64,000 nucleotides of DNA, from the NCBI GenBank assembly GCA_029204225.1, contig CM055101.1:30842519-30906518 (forward strand), in the 5' to 3' direction. Position 1 is the first letter of the stretch. Each line of letters begins with the position of its first letter. The position numbers and the translations under genes are program-made. A model generated the notes under the pieces. It saw only the letters and a list, made by a program, of their open reading frames with translations. It searched no databases and had not been told where the DNA came from. Of this stretch, positions 1 to 10,660 are shown piece by piece. Origin of the DNA: Diphasiastrum complanatum (taxonomy: Eukaryota > Streptophyta > Lycopodiopsida > Lycopodiales > Lycopodiaceae).

Positions 1-1608
1 TGTAGACCATCTAGAATAATCATCTATGAAAGTAATAAAATAGATTGCATCTCCTAAGGACGGAGTTGGCATTAGACCACAAAGATCACTATGTACAAGA
101 TCCAATACATGCTTTGTTTTGATGGAATGAGATTTGGGAAACTTGCTTCTAGAGTGTTTGCCATAGACGCATGATTCACAAAAGAAAGATTTCCTATCTA
201 ATGAACAAGGGAAATACAATCCATCAACTAAGTTATTACAACGCATATAGGAAAGTGATCTTGTATTCACATGTCCAAATCGACTATGCCACAGAATAGT
301 ATTATTGTTTACATTTTCATGAGAGATGCTAGCTATTGCAACAAAATTAGAGAGTACATAAAGATTTTCGACTCTAGTGGATGTAGTCAGAATAGTATAT
401 TCTTCGGATATTGTACACTACTCAGATGAGAAAGTAGCAGTGTAGCCCTCATCAGTTATCTTAGAGACTGATAATAGGTTCTTTAATAACTGAGGAACAT
501 GAAGGATGTTGGGAACACAAATAGATAGATCGTTATTGAATGTGATCTTGCCTTCAACGCATATGGTGCTTGAATCTTCGAGGTAGATGAATTGATCTCT
601 GTTGTAAGCTGCATACTCGATAAACCATTCCTTGCGAGAGGTTATGTGTTGGGTAGCATCGTTGTCTAGGTACAAGCTATCACAGTCTTTGTTGCTGTTG
701 TTGTAAGCCGTTAACACTGTGTATATCTTGCTCCTTGAATTCTTCGTGTTGGAGGAGTCTGGCTGCTGTTGTTGTTGCATCTTCATCTCGTTGTAGATCC
801 AGATATGACACTCCTTAATCTTGTGATTGGCTCTCTTGTAATATCTACAGAAAAGCTTCTTTCGTGATCCACTAATCTCACCTTGAGTATGAGGCTTCTG
901 TTGTTGCTGCTGCACTTGATTCTTGCCCTTGGAATAGTCTTTCTTCTTGGTGTATAGAGCCATGGATTTGTCTTTGATAGACAGGCTGCTAGTCTTTCCC
1001 CGCATTTCTTCTTGAAGTAGCTGACCAATCACCTTTTGAAGAGTGAGGTCGGATTGTGTGGAGATCATCAGCACAAAATGTTCATACGACTTTGGAAGAG
1101 AAGAAAGCAAAGTCATAATGACATCATCATTTTGAATAGAACATCCTACAGCTGATAACTGATCCAATAAAGACTTGAAGCTGTTGATGTGAGAAGTGAT
1201 GGCAGTAGAATCAGACATGCTAAGAGTAAAGAACTTTCTTCTAAGATGTAATCTAGTGGTTACATCATGAGTCTCATAGATATTTGATAACAAATCTAAT
1301 GCATCCTTAGATGTTTTGCATGTGGTAATGTGAGATATTTGGGAGTCGGGTAGATTGAGTGTGATACTTGCTAAGGCCTTTTGATCTTTGATCTTCCATG
1401 CCTTTGCTTGATCACCATCTTCTGGTTTCAGGTCAGCACCTTCTATGACATCCCAAAGATCTCTATCTATCAACATCATCCGGAGTTTTAACTTCCATAT
1501 GTAGAAGTTAGAACCATTGAACTTGTCAATGATTCTAGCTTCGTTGGATGATGAAGACGAAGAACTACCTATATGAGACATACTAATAGTAATACAAATA
1601 GAACACAA
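1..1608 (-). pseudogene. copia gag-protease-integrase (element A), one in-frame stop
   Basis: The first 396 codons (1608 down to 421) encode a UBN2-type copia Gag with the FNGSNFYIWKLKLRMML start region and the RLHLRRKFFTLSM capsid motif. A zinc knuckle follows in which the second Cys is Tyr (CRYYKRANHKIKEC), then a protease region. Where active copia proteases have a D-S-G-A core, this copy reads LYLDNDATQHI, so the catalytic motif looks damaged. A TAG at 418-420 interrupts the frame. Beyond it the same frame continues into the GAG-pre-integrase domain (LWHSRFGHVNTRSLSYM), the CX2C of the integrase zinc finger (CESCVYGKHSRSKFP) and the first integrase-core Asp (LDLVHSDLCG). The natural start is more likely the Met at 1581, ten codons inside the longest ORF. 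Readthrough of the stop is possible but unproven. Confidence 0.85.
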
Positions 1609-1630
1609 TCTCTCGATTTATATGAGCTAC

Positions 1631-1642
1631 GCTCTGATACCA
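1631..1642 (-). other. tRNA primer-binding site of element A
   Basis: The minus strand reads TGGTATCAGAGC, the classic copia primer-binding site complementary to the 3' end of initiator methionine tRNA. It lies three bases inside the LTR boundary at 1646 and just upstream of the gag start, which fixes the orientation of the element. Confidence 0.85.
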
Positions 1643-1645
1643 ATC

Positions 1646-2375
1646 TGATGGGGCAAGGTAGATATAAGAACGTGAATGGAGAAGAGAGCAGGAATATTGC
1701 GGAACAGCTCTCCCATTACAATCGGCTGCCAGATGCAAAACCGTTCTAATAGAAAGCTTATGCTAAAATATATTCACAACTTTAAGTGTTCTAATTGCCC
1801 AATAGGATCTTAAAAATTGATTCATACTCACAAAAACAAGAGTACAGTCCACCGAAGAGATTAGAAATGGTTTGTATGTGGTATTACTGAAAAATGAATT
1901 CAATGTGAAGTTTGGTTCTGAAATAGATGGAAAGAGCAGTATGATATCGCGAGTTCCTCAGGCGTCAAAGATAGCCATCATCTGATCAGAAGCAAAGGAG
2001 TCGTAGACGTCCGTATTCAGATCAGAGTGAGTAAACAAGCACAATTAAACAACAATAAAGTGCATTCAATCACAACAAGCATTCATCTACGTTATACACC
2101 GATAGAAAAGCATGCTGCTGTTATATTACACTGAAGCACAATAAAATAGCAATTATAACCAAAAATGACGGCGTAACTGGGAGGCTCAAATAATATGTCT
2201 CATGGACAGAGAATCAAGTAATCTGTGCTGGGATAATCTATTTATAGATTGCATCCATGTATTAACTACATTAAATGTTTGTCACCTAATTAGGTAAGCC
2301 GTTGTACTTGGAAGTATATGGCTTTTGTGACAACTATACATGGTATATACGGTCAACGAATTAGGAATGTTGACA
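1646..2375 (-). repeat. 5' LTR of copia element A
   Basis: The 730-base segment is bounded by TG...CA on either strand, the expected LTR termini, and abuts the primer-binding site. On the minus strand it starts TGTCAACATTCC and carries a TATA-like CTATAAATAG at about 2234-2243, well upstream of gag, as expected for the U3/R junction. The other LTR is outside the window, so the boundaries rest on the terminal dinucleotides and the primer site only. Confidence 0.7.
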
Positions 2376-3500
2376 CGGACGAGGACGTCGAAAACTCTCT
2401 CACTTCACATTTTACGTGAAGTGGTTTTCTCTCAGTTCACAAATTTCGAGAAGTGGCTGGGAACGTCCTTTGTTCAAAATAGATGACCTTGTTGGATTTA
2501 TTTCCTCTCCTAAATCCCATTTTAATCTGCCTCTATTCATGTTGCATTTTTACTCACGTTGTCACGCAGTCTGCATATTTACATGTAAATTCTCACAGAT
2601 GAGAAAAAGACGAACAAACGCGACACTGTATATTTACACATGTTTTCGTGATAGGCGAAAAAGGGACACTGCCGTACAAAATGCCAAAGGCGCCCTAGGA
2701 AGCAAAGACACCCTGTAAATCAAATTCTAAGACAATTTATCAAATTGACGTATTTGTCGCATCTTCACCAATGTTCACTTCAGCAAAGGCTGACGTTGCA
2801 CCCTTTTCATGCTCTCCTCATGCAACTACGCTAACAGACTTGACAATAACTACAACCACCCACGATCTCCTACAGACAACACATCCACTCTGTACTTTCT
2901 TCATCTGCACACCTGTAACAATATGTATATATACTGAATACCATTTGCATATTCAGATTGATCGTTGATTAAGAGATTGAAGATCAAGTTTGTGTAAATT
3001 TAGCATAAGAAGCTTATCAGAGATAGATGAAGTAGATGCATTGTGCATTGATTCTTTATTGTCAGTAATAGGTTTCATTCCTTTACAGATTGAATTATCC
3101 TTGTAGAGCATGCGGTTTCATCCTCTATTGTCTTGTGCCCTACCGCATTATTGACATGTATATTTGATATACTTAATATGATAACAGCTCTTTTGTTCTG
3201 CGTTCAGATCTGTGTCAATATTGATATGCTCATTTTCATTCTATCTGACTTTTCTAAATGCTCAATTTGGTAATCAGTCTGTAGACGACTAATATTTAGT
3301 CTTGTCGTTCGCGAATCATTCGTGACTGATTATCAGTCAAGCTCAGTCTCTCTCTTTGCGAATCATTCTCCTGCAATTTGGACTATCAAACCAATGGTTC
3401 AAAAAGAAGATAATGATTCATCAACAACGGATCATACTGTGACCGACCAGAGAAAAATTTGGGAGTTCACTACGATTCTCAAATGAATACCATCAACTAG
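2376..3500 (+). other. no gene; probable LTR/leader sequence of gypsy element B
   Basis: No convincing coding sequence. The short ORFs here match no family and have low-complexity translations. A TATA-like ATGTATATATACTG lies near 2923-2936 in plus orientation, about 600 bases before the gypsy coding remnant that starts near 3540. This suits a decayed 5' LTR and leader of element B, but I could not find a matching 3' copy or a clear primer-binding site, so the assignment is weak. Confidence 0.35.
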
Positions 3501-3539
3501 AATGAAGCCCTTGCAACGATTGATTGTACAGCAAGACAT

Positions 3540-6500
3540 ATGTGTCAACAAGATAATCAGTTAGATTTGAGCGAGATTTTATTATTGGATCAAACCTTGG
3601 ATACACCAATTACTTTTCCATTGAATGTGCAGAATGTAGCTTGGATATCAACGGAACCTATACTAGATCTGACTGAAGATAACCTCATATCTGTGATTCA
3701 TGTCTTGACTTATAATGACAATGCAGAACTTATGGATGAGTAGATTCTCAATCATATGGATCTGACTAGATTTGGAGCGTGTAATGTTCTTGATGAACCA
3801 ACAATAAAACCGCCCAAAGCAGTTATATTGAAGGAAGCCAAGATCACAGGGTCAATGACGAAGAAACAAGCCAAGCAACATTATAATACGGTCCTGAAAT
3901 GGGAAAATCCTCCTCAAAAGATTGATTCAGCGAATGTGCCACCCTTACTAGATAAAGGCAAAGAGAAAGTCGAGGATGATTATACAAGTCAGAATTCTAG
4001 CAAGACATCATCGTCTCCGAAAACCTCCACGATCAATTCTTGCTAAGAAGGCTAAGCGAAGATCCAAGACAAATCCTTTCAAAAAGGAACAAGCAGATGT
4101 AGTCCAACACGATATGCCCAAATATTTTAAACGTTATACACTGGATGATGTGGTTATCATGTTATCTAAAGCACATCGTGAACTCGAAAAACACGTGTCA
4201 GACTCGAAAGATATTTACAATGGCTCAGCTAGGACACAACCAATGAATCTTGCTGAACCAAGAAAACCAAAAAAGATTGTACAAGTTGGATCACAACTTA
4301 ATCCTGAACAGTATCAAGCACTCCGCATGTTACTTATTAAGTATCAAGATTGCTTTGCATGGACTTATCAAGATCTGAAGGGTATTCCAACATCAGCTAT
4401 TGAACACACCATACCTTTAGTACCTGATGCAGTTCCAAAGGTTACAAAGTTCTATCGTTGTAATCCTAATGCTGCGGATTTGATAAAGAAAGAACTGCAT
4501 AGATTGCTTGACACCGATTTCATTTATGAGATCGAGCATATTAAATGGATCTCATCGATTGTCACTGTTCCTAAGAAAAATGGGAAATTGAGAATCTGTG
4601 TGAATCTTAAGGCTTTGAACAAAGTGACACGGAGGGATCACTTTTCGTTACCTTTTACTGAAAGCATTTTGGATCGCCTTGCTGGAGCAGAAGCTTATAG
4701 TTACAACCAGGTTAAGATTGCACCTGCCGACTGCCACAAAACAGCTTTTTCACTAGAATGGAGCACCTATGCTTACAAAGTAATGTCGTTTGGACTCTGT
4801 AATGCACCAAGTTCATTCCAAAAAGTAATGCAATTTGCTTTTAAAGATTATCTGTAGAAATTCCTTGAGATTTACTTGGATGATCTGGGAGTCCATAGTA
4901 CAGACACAAACCACTTGGATCGATTGGAGAAAGTATTTGAAAGATGTCGCAAATATCAAATTTCTCTAAATCTAGAAAAATGCCAGATATGGGTTTCCCA
5001 CGGAATTGTGCTTGGGCATGTGATATCGAGACATGGTATTGCCACAGATTATTCTAAAATCAAGATTATTGTGGAATTGCCACTACCAACAACAATTCGT
5101 GGAGTTTATGTGTTTATGGGTCATGCGAACTACTATCAAATTTTTATTATCTTCTTTGCGGATTTAGCAAGACCTATATACAAACTGACTATTGTTCTTA
5201 TTTGGACAATAGAGGCGTTAGAAGCCTTTGAAAAATTGAAAAAAACATTAGCTTCAGCACCAATACTGCGGTTTTCAGATTGGATGATTGAATTTCATAT
5301 TCACACGGATGTCTCGAAATATGCCATTGGATCAGTTTTGACATAGCCAGGTGATTATAAGAAAGATTATCCTATACGATTTGCAAGCAGACAGCTTACA
5401 GATCCGGAGAAGGATTAAGCGTTAGCCATGATTTTTTTTGTTCAAAAATTTCATCACTACCTCATGGAAACGCACTTTGCATTTTATACGAATCACCAAC
5501 TATTGTTTTATTTGGTAAACAAGACATGCAATATTGGACGTATTGCAGGATGATTACTATTATTGACTGAATTTGACTATCGAATTGTGGTTCTTAAGGG
5601 CAAACAAATTGTCTAGCCGATCATGTTTCGCAAATCGAATCTGCACCAGTTAATACTGAAGTGGATGATGAATTACCAGATCCTGCATTGTTCTATGTCG
5701 AAGCAGTACCTGAGTGGGTAGCGAATATTGTTGAGTACCTAATGCTAGGACAACCGAATGACTCTTTGACAAAAGTACAGTAGAGACAATTGATTCATAA
5801 GGCTCAACCTTATCAATTGATTGATGGACAATTGTATCATCGTGGATTAGACAATATTCTACGAAGATGTATTTTACCGCATGAAATCCCAGATTTAATT
5901 ATGTTTTCACATGATGACATGGGCGAAAGACATTTTTCTACAGATATTACTGTTCGCAAACTTTTGCAATCAGGTTGTTGGTGGCCTACGCTTCATAAGG
6001 ACACAGAAAATTATATTCAGACATGTGATGTTTGCCAGCGCGCATGATGACTTGCTAGACAGAACTATGGACACTTGCATCTGGTTTTATCGCAAGCACC
6101 ATTTGAAAAATGGGGACTAGATTATGTTGGTCCTATTCATCCTGTCGTGCAAGGATCTCAGGCCCAATACATTATCGTAGCAACTGATTATATGACCACG
6201 TGGGTTGAAGCCAAAGCTGTCAAAGTTGCTAATGCGAAATCTACGGCCAAGTTTCTCTATGAAAATATTATAATCAGATTTGGATGTCCGATTGAAATTG
6301 TCAGTGACCGGGGTACACACTTTGTTAATCAAACAATAAAGTATTTACTAGAAGACTTTTTTGTTATACACAGATTTAGTACTCCTTACTATCCCAGAGG
6401 GAATGGCCAAGCTAAATCTTCCAATAAGATTCTCTGCACTATTATAACAAAGATAATTGAAGCAAGTCGGTATGATTGGGTACATAAATTGTATGCAGTG

Positions 6501-6955
6501 TTATGGGCATTCAGAACTGCTTACAAAAATAGTACCAATCAAACACCCTTTCAACTAGTTTATGGTCAAGATGTTGTCATGCCGATTGAATTTTTAATTC
6601 CATCTTTACGCATAGCGACAACAGAACGGTTAAATGATGATAACTCTTTACAATTACATCATGAAGTGTTGCACAAATTATGTGAAACCCGATTGATGGC
6701 GGTTCATGCATTAGCAGTAGAGAAAGCCCACCGAAAGGCATGGCACGATCGTCAATTGCACAAAAAGGATCCGAAAGCAGGAGATCTTGCACTAATGTAC
6801 AAAACCAAGCTGATCAAGGGAAAATTGAAGTTTACCGGTGAAGGCCCGTATAAAGTGAAGGAAATTTTGAACTATGGCGTAGTAATTCTTGAACACTTGG
6901 ATGGAAAACGATTTGATACTCCAGTGAATGACAGCCGATTACGCAAGATTTGGTA
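3540..6955 (+). pseudogene. gypsy pol remnant: RT, RNase H, integrase (element B)
   Basis: The 3756-4046 frame is a pre-RT linker. It shifts frame near 4040 into an ORF ending at 4857 with RT motifs (WISSIVTVPKKNGKLRICVN, FGLCNAPSSFQKVMQ). A TAG at 4855-4857 precedes the YLDDL active-site motif at about 4873. RNase H follows with HTDVSKYAIGSVLT and a further stop. Integrase begins with an HHCC-like finger (ending CDVCQRA at about 6047, then two tandem TGA codons). The core at 6075-6955 has LDYVGP and VSDRGTHF carrying the two Asp residues. The third catalytic residue, usually Glu in a GQAE-type motif, is Lys here (GNGQAKSSNK). The C-terminal end is FDTPVNDSRLRKIW. No gag or protease is recognisable. 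Confidence 0.85.
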
Positions 6956-7786
6956 GCCTCCTCTGCCAGTTCAACAAGCTTGATTCCAGCGATTTTTAAT
7001 TTTATTTGTTTTTCACTTTTTTGTTTTCAATATTTGATTGTTCAGATGTTTTGTGAAAAGACAGTAAAAAAAATAAATTAAAAAAAACAAAAAAAAACAA
7101 AAAAAAAATGAGAAAAGACTGATGAGCAAAAGTCATGGAAGTCATCAGCATGGAAAAAAAGAAAGACACTCTTTTTTTTATGGAAAATGACTTATAAAAT
7201 CACTTCAGTCAGGTGATGCCTATACAGTCTCCAGACTGTATATCCACTTCATATCTATCTAAATTGAGGTGGGTGAAGGTTCTTTTGCAGGAGAAATCCA
7301 TTTTTTGAGTCAGACGAATGATCAACAATATGCCATTTTGGGAACCTTCGTCGAGCACCTTATCCTCATTATGAACCTTCGCTGACATGCTAGATGGTCT
7401 TAAAATGTCAAAATTAGGTTGGCCATAGTCTCAGATCTTGAAAAATGCATTTATGACAGTACTTGGCGAAGGACCCTCCTGGGCGAAGGTTCATCCTTCG
7501 CCAGCCCTGAAAAACGTTTGCCGGGTAGGTTCGAATCCCAGAAACCTTTACCGAGATTTTTATAGCCTATTTTCATAGTACTATACATGCCAGCAAATTT
7601 TTGTTCAGAACTGACCAGCCAAACTAGTATACCCTCCAAATTCACCTATAAGTTGGTTGAATTCGATTCATTCCTCACTTGTACTAGCGAAGCTTTTGCA
7701 AATTTTTTTCGCAACCAAAGCCTTCTAAACATTTTGAACTGCTTTTTGATATACATTTGCGCATCTTACTTTTCGTTCTGATCATC
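6956..7786 (+). promoter_or_regulatory. pol-to-3'ORF spacer of element B, candidate internal promoter
   Basis: After pol comes an A-rich tract (about 7063-7110), then copies of a GAACCTTCG(C) motif at 7342 and 7373 and inverted copies near 7465-7503. A TATA-like CTATAAG sits at 7646-7652, with an ATG at 7787 opening the downstream ORF region. The TATA-like block and the following 40-50 bases align by eye with the matching spacer of element C near 13250. Preservation of a motif cluster and a TATA block in two separate elements suggests a promoter for the 3' ORF. This is inference; no transcript evidence is available. Confidence 0.4.
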
Positions 7787-10284
7787 ATGTCTTTTACAGA
7801 TACATCCTAGTCTCCATATTATACTATTCATCATGATGTCCCATCTGCAACAGATATCATGATCCTTCCTAGCACAAGCATGGTCATTTAGTGGATGACC
7901 CTTGCGAAGCCTCTGCTTACTGCAATGGGTATTCATGAGAGAGTCTTTTTTGGAAAATCAACATGGATGTCATCACTCTTGTCTTCAGTACGTGGAAGAA
8001 AGAGAAATCCAAGTTTTATATCACCTTTTAGGAAGCCACACATAAGGTGCGCGTGACTAAGGCCGCCCTTGCTACCATAGGCATAGCGTTTGGAACCCAA
8101 GCCTCACCCAACTATAAACATGCCAAATAGGCTATTAAGTCTTACATTGGCCTCACAAATGATATGCATTGGACTAATGACGGCTATCTCCTCGATGCCA
8201 TCATTGAACCTGCCATACACGTTGCTGCCCAGCTCCTGAATACTTTTCTGATGGTTGGCAACCTTAGGAAAGACTGCATCACTTCACAGATCCTACATAG
8301 GATAGTCGAGTCCTATGTCAAGATAGCTAAGGCCCCTCTTGAACCATATAATTGGTTCAAGGCTGTTTCTGGTGAGCTCAAACAAGCTATTAAGAGTAAT
8401 ACCAAGCAACAATTTGCTGCTGGCTCCCTATTATCTCTTCTAGCGGCCTTCCACCTTGAAAAAAAAGTCCATGGCTTCCACCTGGATTCTGTGCTTCTGG
8501 TCTATGAAGAAGCACCGGTCGAGTCATCCCACCAGGCCTCCAGTTCACATAGTCGATGTTGTCCACACAGCGAGATCGTCATTCTTGACTCGCCTTCCAC
8601 ATTATGACGTCGTACTAGGTATACATCGTCAACTGCGCTTTCACCCCCTGCTACTACTCGCACTGAACTTTCGATTTCCCCTACCTCTGATGCTTCCCTT
8701 GTCTCTGCTTCCATTTAAGGACAGTTTGTGACTATTGGGCCTACCATTCCCATCATAGCTACCCAAGTTGCCTCACCCCTACACACCGAAGCTATTTCAC
8801 CAAACACACAGTACTTTATGGATATGTTCGATGATCTCGACCCCCTTGGGACCTCTGAAGCTTTTGAAATGCCCCAGAGCCCTACGCCCTTTGAACTCCA
8901 ATCCTCTGAAAGAAAATTCAAACAAATCCGTGATACTACTATTGATGTTGAAGATTCATGCCAACCACTTCAAGTTGGAGACAGCCTAACCACAATTCGG
9001 GTCGACCAAGCTGTGAAATGACCGAAGCAGTTTGACGCGACCGTGCCGGAGGGCTTTGAAGAAGATGATGTTTTTGAAGAAAAAGAAGTACCGACACCTA
9101 TTTCATGCCAGCCAAGGATGGTACCATCAGGTCCTGTTGCTGCTGCCACCTCGACGATAGTAGATTCTAGTGATGCTCTTGGTTTGGTCTCAAGGCTTGC
9201 GCAAGTGATCCATTCTATGCTGGATAAGAAAAAAGAAATGGAACAGAGAATTTTTGACATGGGATCCAAAAACACTCTTATCAGCCAGAAGATTGTTCAG
9301 TTGGATCGAGAATTGAAGATCACCAAGCAACATGAAGAAAAGTCTGAAGCTGAAGAGAGATGGCATAGCAACAGGCTGATCGTCTCGAAGGATACGTTAG
9401 CTCCCTGTAAAATGCCCTAACAACCGCACAAGATCAGATGGACAAGGCCGTGCAGGATGCAAAGCAACAGGTGCAACTGCTACAAGGTGAACTGTAGATG
9501 GCGGAGCAGGATCACACACATCTCCAAGGTGAATTGGATGCGACCACCCTTGAGCATGATGTGTATCTTTAGACGCAAATACCATATCATTTGGTAATTT
9601 TGAAGGAGATCGCATATTTGTTCAAGAAAGTGGAAACGTACAAAGTGGCCCTTCAAGAATTCCAAGGTCGCTTTGACATGTTCAAAGGAGCAGCTTCAGC
9701 TGAGTTGGCAAAGGCTAAGGCAACTATCAATGACTATGAAAAAGCCGTCGCTTAGGTGTTGGAAGCCGGACCACAAATCCCAGTTCCGATCATGCCGCAA
9801 TTCTCCCTTTGCACCAAATTGTAGTTCCAATGGATACATGGCTGGATTCGGGCATGGACCAGGGGGAGCTCCAAAAATAGAAGAACAATCGCCAGTTGTA
9901 CAGGCAGTGCCAGTGGGTCCATCCTCATCAAGAACCACACCGTTATTCAGAAGGCCCATTAGTGTTGAGGACCAGATCCAGAGTTTCTTATCGCAACATC
10001 CACATGAGTCCTCGCGTGGTGGTTGGGTCCTTAAGTTCAAGACCTCGGAGATAGAAGCCGACAAAGAACTGGACAAAATACCTGCATTGGGAGAGCAGCA
10101 GACATGGAGAGTTACCGTTTTTGAGAAAACTCCGGAATCAATCAAGAGTTATGTGGCCAGCCCTCGCCAATTGCGGGTAGATCCCTATTATGTGCCAATG
10201 TCGAGAAGGAATAAATGGAAGGATTTGGAATTGGCTATGGACAAAATCACAATCCAGACGTCCAATTGGCCAATCATCCACTGA
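7787..10284 (+). pseudogene. extra ORF 3' of pol in element B (env-position / aORF), broken
   Basis: Open stretches at 8164-8607, 8728-9021 and 9043-9420 share one reading frame separated by stops; a frameshift follows near 9400. The N-terminal part (TNDGYLLDAIIEPAIHVAAQLL) matches the element C protein (TNNGYLIDVITEPVIQTVAHLL). The middle is Ser/Pro/Thr-rich and acidic. A helical, probably coiled-coil segment follows (about 9220-9750: HSMLDKKKEMEQRIF, LQGEL, VALQEFQGRFDMF). The last part, to 10284, ends SRRNKWKDLELAMDKI. Position downstream of pol matches the env-like or additional ORFs of Athila/Tat elements. I see no signal peptide or membrane segment, so an envelope role is not supported. 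The product family is unknown. Confidence 0.6.
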
Positions 10285-10487
10285 GCCATATCAATGGACG
10301 ATATCAGTGGATTTCCACTGGGCCTTACAAGCATACCAGTGGAAGTATATCCACTCTCCCGATCCGACAATGCGACAATCGACAATGTTTGTAGAAAATT
10401 TAACTCTGTTGGCCTCAGTGGCAACCAGATGAGATGATTGCCTTCTGTAGGGTCGTAGCTCCTTCGTAGTATAGTCCTCTCGCCTGT

Positions 10488-10660
10488 CAACAAGGGGGGA
10501 TACTTTGATAGTAATTCATTTATTTTCTCCTCCACGGACTTTGGTCTTCGAAAGGCCCGACTGGCAAGTATATTTGAATTAACTCATTTTCTATGCACAA
10601 AAATCATATGTAGCAATCTCTTATGCTCAATCAAATATATATGGTGCGCGAACCTCTGGA
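10488..10660 (+). repeat. polypurine tract and truncated 3' LTR start of element B
   Basis: The run AACAAGGGGGGA at about 10489-10500 fits the polypurine tract that precedes a 3' LTR. The next about 160 bases would be the start of that LTR, cut where sequence of the inverted element C begins near 10660. No second copy was found upstream of element B, so the LTR identity is inferred from the polypurine tract only. Confidence 0.45.

Larger units (their letters stand above)
1..2375 (-). mobile_element. Ty1/copia element A, 5' part (continues past left edge)
   Basis: The element reads on the minus strand. Its 5' LTR is at 1646-2375, a primer-binding site at 1631-1642, and gag-protease-integrase coding runs from about 1581 to the window edge. 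The rest of integrase, RT/RNase H and the 3' LTR would lie left of the window. The order gag, protease, GAG-pre-integrase, integrase is that of Ty1/copia. Coding is interrupted by one stop codon and some active-site residues are altered, so this copy is probably not autonomous. The gag is clearly related to the gag remnant at 41.7-42.3 kb. Confidence 0.85.
3500..10660 (+). mobile_element. Ty3/gypsy element B with extra ORF downstream of pol
   Basis: Order on the plus strand: short pre-RT remnant (3540-4046), RT, RNase H, integrase (to 6955), an A-rich spacer (6956-7780), a second sense-strand ORF region (about 7787-10284), a polypurine tract at about 10489-10500 and the start of a truncated 3' LTR. 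There is no chromodomain after integrase. The RT and integrase resemble the plant non-chromodomain (Tat/Athila-type) gypsy branch, in which extra ORFs near the 3' end are known. Many stops and frameshifts show it is inactive. Gag and protease are missing, so an internal deletion lies near 3.4-3.6 kb. Confidence 0.75.
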
